A stretch of DNA of 12,273 nucleotides, from positions 1-12,273 of the forward strand of contig JAHFQD010000019.1 of the NCBI GenBank assembly GCA_023266455.1, given 5' to 3'. This DNA is from Candidatus Muproteobacteria bacterium (GTDB lineage: Bacteria; Pseudomonadota; Gammaproteobacteria; Acidiferrobacterales; Sulfurifustaceae). The translations under genes were made by a program, and so were the position numbers. The notes beneath the pieces were generated by a model. The model was given only the letters and a program-made list of their open reading frames with translations. It did not search any database and was not told the DNA's origin. Below, in pieces: positions 9,006 through 12,273 of this stretch (positions are counted from its first letter, which is position 1; each line of letters opens with the position of its first letter).

Positions 9006-9185
9006 CTTTTTTACAGGCAGTGGCCAACTTATGGCCTTGTTGACAGCCAAGGTAATTGTTCATTGTGAATTCTGTGCTGAGAATGCATCGGCGTACAGCA
9101 AGGTTTTGTTTCAAGCATCTTAGATCGTTCCGACGCGTTCGCATCGTATTTGGCCAGTTTCAGCCGTTCGGAATCCCAAGGCAAT

Positions 9186-9224
9186 ATGCCCAAAGTAGGC
9201 ATTTCTATACCCAAGTTGGGTATA
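9186..9224. promoter_or_regulatory. Pair of similar palindromes 21 bp apart, probable operator
   Basis: Bases 9206-9224 form a perfect 19-bp palindrome, TATACCCAA-G-TTGGGTATA. Bases 9186-9202 form a second, imperfect one, ATGCC-CAAAGTA-GGCAT. The 17-mers at 9186-9202 and 9207-9223 agree at 12 of 17 positions, and their centres (9194 and 9215) are 21 bp apart, two turns of B-DNA. Two related, in-phase dyads are the usual form of a site bound cooperatively by a dimeric repressor. They lie in the 281-base gap after abiEii and about 180-220 bases before the start of the membrane protein gene. No T tract follows, so a terminator is less likely. The cognate regulator is unknown. Confidence 0.5.
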
Positions 9225-9286
9225 CGCCGGAAGCCTAAACGACATGCACGGCACTACGCTTTTGAAGCTGTTCTCAGCATATTTTC

Positions 9287-10213
9287 TCATGCCACTTCTC
9301 GCCAAGGTCCTCTCAGCGGCCACCGCATTTTATTCAGTGCCCCAGAAGCAATCGCTTCGGTAATCGGCACCAAAAACTCGCGCAGCGCGGTCGCCACATC
9401 GGCCAACGATGCTGTGCAATCGTTCATATGCCCTTTGCTCAGGAAGGATCGCCACTGTGTCTGCTTCGATTTTTCATCGAAGAATTCTGCTGTCAGCGCG
9501 GTTGGGATCGATGACGGGAGCGGCGTCGCACGGCGCTCGAAGGTGCGACGAACTGCTTCACCGAGCCGTTCCCCCTCAAACTCCAAATTGTTAGCCAGTG
9601 TCCAGATATCATGAAAGTCTTTCATCCGGCTGTTGGCCATATCGAGCTCCACCATCGCCTGATACTTTTCGGCAATAGCGGTCTCCGGCGTATAGGCAAG
9701 CAGGCGTGGGGCGGGTTGATCTAGCAGTACCGGGTACTCTATCCAAATGGGGGCTGGATACACGGCATCGCCGACGCCGATGTCTACCTGCATAGGCACC
9801 CGCGCGTTGCCAAGTGTGGACTTGAAGTGAATACGCCAACCCTGATAGTTGGCATCGATAGTAATTGCTTCGGTCACAACACTGTCGGGGTCGTAGCGCA
9901 TACCATCGTCCTCGACCGGCAGCGTCATACAATCGCGGAGAATCGAAACGAGCGCATCCAACGCGTCGGCGTTTCGGCCCAGCATATCGATATCCATGGT
10001 CGGCCGGGCCATCGGAATCTTCCAGACCCGCAGCAGCAACGCACCCTTCAACAACAGTTTTTCGGTGTGCGAGGATTTGCCGAGCCTAAAAAGAAAACGC
10101 TCGATGGCGTAATGCTGAAGAAGCTCGTTGAACGGACGGTTTTCCTGCTTTGCTTGCGCAAGCAGGCGCTCGTGAACGGAATGGGCAACGTTTGTCGGTG
10201 TCCGTCGCTTCAC
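9287..10213 (-). CDS. abiEii: AbiEii-type nucleotidyltransferase toxin (type IV toxin-antitoxin)
   Basis: This encodes 308 residues from GTG at 10211-10213. It belongs to the AbiEii/AbiGii family of DNA polymerase beta-like nucleotidyltransferases. Characterised relatives act as bacteriostatic toxins and phage abortive-infection effectors, some by transferring nucleotides to tRNA. Motifs are KGALLLRVW (56-64) followed by RPTMDIDML (70-78), giving the catalytic D74-x-D76; the third acidic motif MQVDIGVGD (141-149, D144); and the family signature AEKYQAMVELDMANSRMKDFHDIW (181-204, with K183, K198, D199). All motifs look intact. The GTG overlaps the abiEi stop as GTGA, and GGAGG lies 7 bases upstream of it, so this start is strongly preferred over the open frame's extension to 10261, which would run back through abiEi. 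Coupled translation with the antitoxin is the expected arrangement. No terminator is visible after it. Confidence 0.92.
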   Translation of the reverse strand: MKRRTPTNVAHSVHERLLAQAKQENRPFNELLQHYAIERFLFRLGKSSHTEKLLLKGALLLRVWKIPMARPTMDIDMLGRNADALDALVSILRDCMTLPVEDDGMRYDPDSVVTEAITIDANYQGWRIHFKSTLGNARVPMQVDIGVGDAVYPAPIWIEYPVLLDQPAPRLLAYTPETAIAEKYQAMVELDMANSRMKDFHDIWTLANNLEFEGERLGEAVRRTFERRATPLPSSIPTALTAEFFDEKSKQTQWRSFLSKGHMNDCTASLADVATALREFLVPITEAIASGALNKMRWPLRGPWREVA

Positions 10214-10818
10214 TGAAGCGCCTCCAAGTAAGGCATCATTACACGTTCGACGCGACAGCACCGCGCGTGCTCGATAAGCTCGCGCATGGACGATTTCTTG
10301 CGCGCGCGGTATAGCTTAAGCGCTTCGACAGCGACATCGATGCCGATCCGATTTCGGAACCGGAAACAATCGGCGATTGTTTTGGCAACGCTGTAAACAC
10401 GGACTTCGATACCGTCTACCCGGTGGATCTCGATCCCCGCTTTGTACATCGGCGCTGAAAAGCGAAAGACGCGGATGGGCGGAAACGCAAGGCGGGGTTG
10501 CTTCGTACCACGGGGCAGTGCCACATCGACTTGGTGCGGTATCTGGGTCGTAATCTCGTGAAAAGCAAGCGCCGAGATCAGGCAGATGATGCCTTGGGGC
10601 ACTCGCGCCGCCACGGTTGTGAGATCGCGATTCCCGAGATCGGGGAGACTGGCGAGCCGATATAGCCCCCGGCTAACCTCTTGAAGCCGGCCGGCGTCGC
10701 GCAGGTCATAGAGCACGCGCGGATGCACACCGAGAGCAATGGCGCGCGATGTCCGTAGCATGCCGCCGTTCTTTTTGAAGACGGTTTCGGCTTTCTGCCA
10801 TGTTTGCGGGCTTTTCAT
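10210..10818 (-). CDS. abiEi: AbiEi-type antitoxin and transcriptional autorepressor
   Basis: This encodes 202 residues from the ATG at 10816-10818. The N-terminal winged helix (about 8-56) has the family pattern NGGMLRTSRAIALGVHPRVLYDLRDAGRLQEVSRGLYRL. It is followed by PQGIICLISALAFHEITTQIP (74-94), and the C-terminal antitoxin domain with VYSVAKTIADCFRFRNRIGIDVAVEAL (141-167) and PYLEALQ at the end. These match AbiEi-family antitoxins. In studied systems AbiEi neutralises AbiEii without a stable complex and represses its own operon through its wHTH. An in-frame ATG at 10837-10839 would give 209 residues. I prefer 10818 because the added codons coincide with a 7-9-7 inverted repeat that looks like the operator and because family members usually start close to the wHTH. 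No Shine-Dalgarno precedes either ATG. The gene is followed directly by abiEii with a four-base overlap. Confidence 0.9.
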   Translation of the reverse strand: MKSPQTWQKAETVFKKNGGMLRTSRAIALGVHPRVLYDLRDAGRLQEVSRGLYRLASLPDLGNRDLTTVAARVPQGIICLISALAFHEITTQIPHQVDVALPRGTKQPRLAFPPIRVFRFSAPMYKAGIEIHRVDGIEVRVYSVAKTIADCFRFRNRIGIDVAVEALKLYRARKKSSMRELIEHARCCRVERVMMPYLEALQ

Positions 10819-10864
10819 GGTGGATAAAATTACCACCATTTATGTTCATGTGTAAACCTTTTAC
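10817..10864 (-). promoter_or_regulatory. Predicted abiE promoter/operator with two inverted repeats
   Basis: ATGGTGG (10817-10823) and CCACCAT (10833-10839) are exact reverse complements around a 9-base spacer. Upstream, GTAAA-CCT-TTTAC at 10852-10864 is a second small dyad. On the minus strand TTTACA (10855-10860) could be a -35 box, and TAATTT, inside the first repeat 18 bases downstream, a poor -10. AbiEi proteins are known to bind inverted repeats in their own promoter, so a repressor site here is expected. If this is right, the transcript would start very near ATG 10818 and be nearly leaderless, which fits the missing ribosome site. The exact promoter boxes are a guess. Confidence 0.45.
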
Positions 10865-10883
10865 CCACGCTGGGCCGTCCCTA

Positions 10884-11062
10884 TTATGAAACACGGGCCC
10901 CATAAGCCGCTTCGGCAATGCGCCGGTGCACCAACTTACGAAGCAAGTCGACAAACAACTCACCGGACAACGCCCCTTTATACGTGGCGTACCAAAATGC
11001 CCCCTTCGCGTTAACGGCCGAGGCCGCGCTCACGCGTTGTCGTTGCCCCGGCACGTAAGTAC
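10884..11062 (-). pseudogene. IS630-family transposase fragment
   Basis: Read on the minus strand this gives STYVPGQRQRVSAASAVNA followed by KGAFWYATYKGALSGELFVDLLRKLVHRR, then a diverging tail and TAA TAG at its end. It matches, from memory, the middle of IS630/Tc1-mariner-type transposases, around the segment between the first and second catalytic aspartates. The expected next part (LVLDGLPAHK-like, second Asp) is absent, and so is all sequence before the VPGQRQR motif, where the tRNA fragment begins. No terminal inverted repeats are evident. It is therefore a dead internal remnant about 60 codons long, stranded between abiEi and the tRNA fragment. Confidence 0.7.
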
Positions 11063-11069
11063 TTGATAT

Positions 11070-11107
11070 TGGTGGGTCGTGGAGGATTTGAACCTCCGAC
11101 CAACTGG
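11070..11107 (-). tRNA. 3' part of a tRNA gene (Lys-like), truncated at the anticodon loop
   Basis: On the minus strand the order is CCAGT (anticodon stem 3' side), TGGTC (variable loop), GGAGG-TTCAAAT-CCTCC (T arm with five perfect pairs and a canonical loop), ACGACCC (3' acceptor strand), A and CCA. The matching 5' acceptor GGGTCGT, the D arm and the 5' anticodon stem ACTGG are not present upstream; the sequence goes within 20 bases into the radA stop codon. The acceptor and variable loop resemble E. coli tRNA-Lys as I remember it, so tRNA-Lys is the likely source, but the anticodon is lost. The break falls close to position 38, in the anticodon loop, a common crossover place for tyrosine integrases, so this may be an attachment-site relic. 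It cannot yield a functional tRNA. Confidence 0.75.
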
Positions 11108-11127
11108 TAATGCGCCGGGTTTCCGAT

Positions 11128-12273
11128 TTACCGATTCAATACGTCCAGCGCTTCGTCCAAACGTTGAACTGGAATCAACTCGACGCCTAAATCGTTCTTC
11201 TTCGGTTTGTTCGCCGTCGGTAGCAATACGCGTTTGAAACCGAGTTTAGCGGCTTCGCGCACACGCTCTTCCCCACGTGCGACCGGACGCACTTCGCCCG
11301 ATAAGCCGATTTCACCGAACACGACCAGATCGTCGCCTAAGGGACGATTGCGCAGACTAGAGATCGTCGCCAACAACAACGCCAGATCCGCCGCGGTTTC
11401 ATTCACGCGCACGCCACCGACGACGTTGACGAACACGTCTTGATCGTAGGTCGCGACACCAGCGTGTCGATGCAGCACCGCCAGCAACATCGCGAGACGA
11501 TTCGGATCAAGACCGACGCACACGCGCCGTGGATTGCTCAGAAAACTTTTATCCACCAAAGCCTGCACTTCTACCAGCAGCGGCCGCGTGCCTTCCTGAG
11601 TCGCCAGCACGACACTGCCCGGTACGTCCTTGGTTTCGCGCGCGAGGAACATGGCGGAAGGATTTGTAACTTCACGCAATCCACCCTCGGTCATGGCGAA
11701 GACGCCGATCTCATTTACCGGACCGAAACGATTTTTGATAGCACGGATGATACGAAAACGGCTTCCGGGATCGCCCTCGAAATACAACACCGTATCCACC
11801 ATATGTTCGAGCACGCGCGGACCTGCAAGCGTTCCTTCTTTGGTTACATGGCCAACGAGAAACAACGCATTGCCGTGCCCTTTGGCGTAGCGCACAAGCT
11901 GCGCCGCCGATTCGCGCACCTGAGCGACACTGCCCGGCGCGGACTGTAAAATTTCGGTGAAAATCGTTTGAATCGAATCGATAACGACGACTTGCGGTTT
12001 TTCCGCCTCCATCGCTGCGAGGATAGTTTCGACCTGGTTTTCGGTAAGCAACCGTAACCGCTCGCCGGGAATCCCGAGGCGCTGCGCCCGCAGTGCAATC
12101 TGATCGGCCGACTCTTCGCCGCTCACGTACAACACCGGCGCACGTGCGCTCAGTTCCGCCAGCCCCTGTAATAGCAGCGTCGATTTACCGATGCCGGGAT
12201 CGCCGCCGATCAACACGACCGACCCCGTCACCATACCGCCGCCGAGTACGCGGGCGAGCTCGACCATGCCGGC
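11128..12273 (-). CDS. radA: RadA/Sms DNA repair protein, lacking its N-terminus at the window edge
   Basis: There are 381 codons in the window; the gene begins beyond 12273. The ATG at 12265-12267 is internal, since the frame is open to the edge and the N-terminal four-cysteine zinc finger is not yet reached. RadA is a RecA-like ATPase that drives branch migration and processing of recombination intermediates. Visible features, numbered from the first codon here, are Walker A GGDPGIGKST (23-32), a SGEES segment (51-55), Walker B VVVIDSIQ (95-102), GHVTKEGTLAGPRVLEH (141-157), the RadA-specific KNRFG (180-184), and the C-terminal Lon-protease-like domain (from about 230; NVVGGVRV, VVFGEIGLSGEVRPV). 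The C-terminus ends normally at TAA 11128-11130, so the scar beside it has not damaged the protein. Near-continuous match to E. coli RadA from memory. Confidence 0.96.
   Translation of the reverse strand, partial: AGMVELARVLGGGMVTGSVVLIGGDPGIGKSTLLLQGLAELSARAPVLYVSGEESADQIALRAQRLGIPGERLRLLTENQVETILAAMEAEKPQVVVIDSIQTIFTEILQSAPGSVAQVRESAAQLVRYAKGHGNALFLVGHVTKEGTLAGPRVLEHMVDTVLYFEGDPGSRFRIIRAIKNRFGPVNEIGVFAMTEGGLREVTNPSAMFLARETKDVPGSVVLATQEGTRPLLVEVQALVDKSFLSNPRRVCVGLDPNRLAMLLAVLHRHAGVATYDQDVFVNVVGGVRVNETAADLALLLATISSLRNRPLGDDLVVFGEIGLSGEVRPVARGEERVREAAKLGFKRVLLPTANKPKKNDLGVELIPVQRLDEALDVLNR

Noticed and set aside
9029..9214. Minus-strand open frame running through the palindromes (61 codons)
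   Set aside because: The perfect dyad and lack of any known motif argue for regulatory DNA. It overlaps the start of the membrane gene in another frame.
10706..10963. Minus-strand open frame of 85 codons upstream of and overlapping abiEi
   Set aside because: It is out of frame with both abiEi and the readable IS630 remnant and crosses the predicted promoter; it is a shadow frame.
11070..11127. A complete tRNA gene next to radA
   Set aside because: No GGGTCGT acceptor strand, D arm or 5' anticodon stem exists between the fragment and the radA stop codon.

Overview
The window reads as a proteobacterial chromosome segment, most likely beta- or gammaproteobacterial. The evidence is a succinylase-route lysine cluster (dapD, dapE), RadA, and a CHASE2 kinase / PP2C phosphatase / FHA set of the type I associate with those classes. 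This placement is inference from protein resemblance; no rRNA or other taxonomic marker is present.

Left part (1-2691). The last 53 codons of dapD run in from the left edge, and an intact dapE (1561-2691) lies further on, so two steps of lysine/meso-diaminopimelate synthesis frame this stretch. Between them are a small convergent Rdx (SelW-like) CxxC protein and a wrecked MocR/PdxR-type regulator. The regulator's wHTH is degraded, and a deletion with a frameshift has removed the PLP-lysine core.

Middle part (2818-6899). Three co-directional genes form a signalling cassette. They encode an 846-residue membrane Ser/Thr kinase with an extracytoplasmic CHASE2 sensor, a PP2C phosphatase that overlaps it by an ATGA, and a protein with one canonical and one degenerate FHA domain. 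Kinase, eraser and phosphothreonine reader are encoded together. Short threonine motifs (TVVL, TMVL, TVII) in the kinase linker and in the FHA protein are candidate phosphosites.

Right part (6900-11127). This looks like an accessory block and is mostly on the minus strand. It opens with about 390 bases without a convincing gene, then an unrecognised three-TM membrane protein of about 571 residues, and two similar palindromes exactly 21 bp apart. Next comes a complete type IV AbiEi/AbiEii toxin-antitoxin pair whose upstream end carries a 7-9-7 inverted repeat suited to AbiEi autoregulation. The block ends in a relic of an IS630-family transposase and the 3' part of a tRNA (Lys-like, with CCA) broken at the anticodon loop. 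These relics mark a former integration or rearrangement boundary.

Right edge (11128-12273). The core gene radA, minus strand, is cut at its 5' end by the window edge.

I saw no CRISPR array, complete tRNA, rRNA, intact insertion sequence or integrase. The most novel candidates are the orphan membrane protein with the in-phase palindrome pair, and the scar next to radA.
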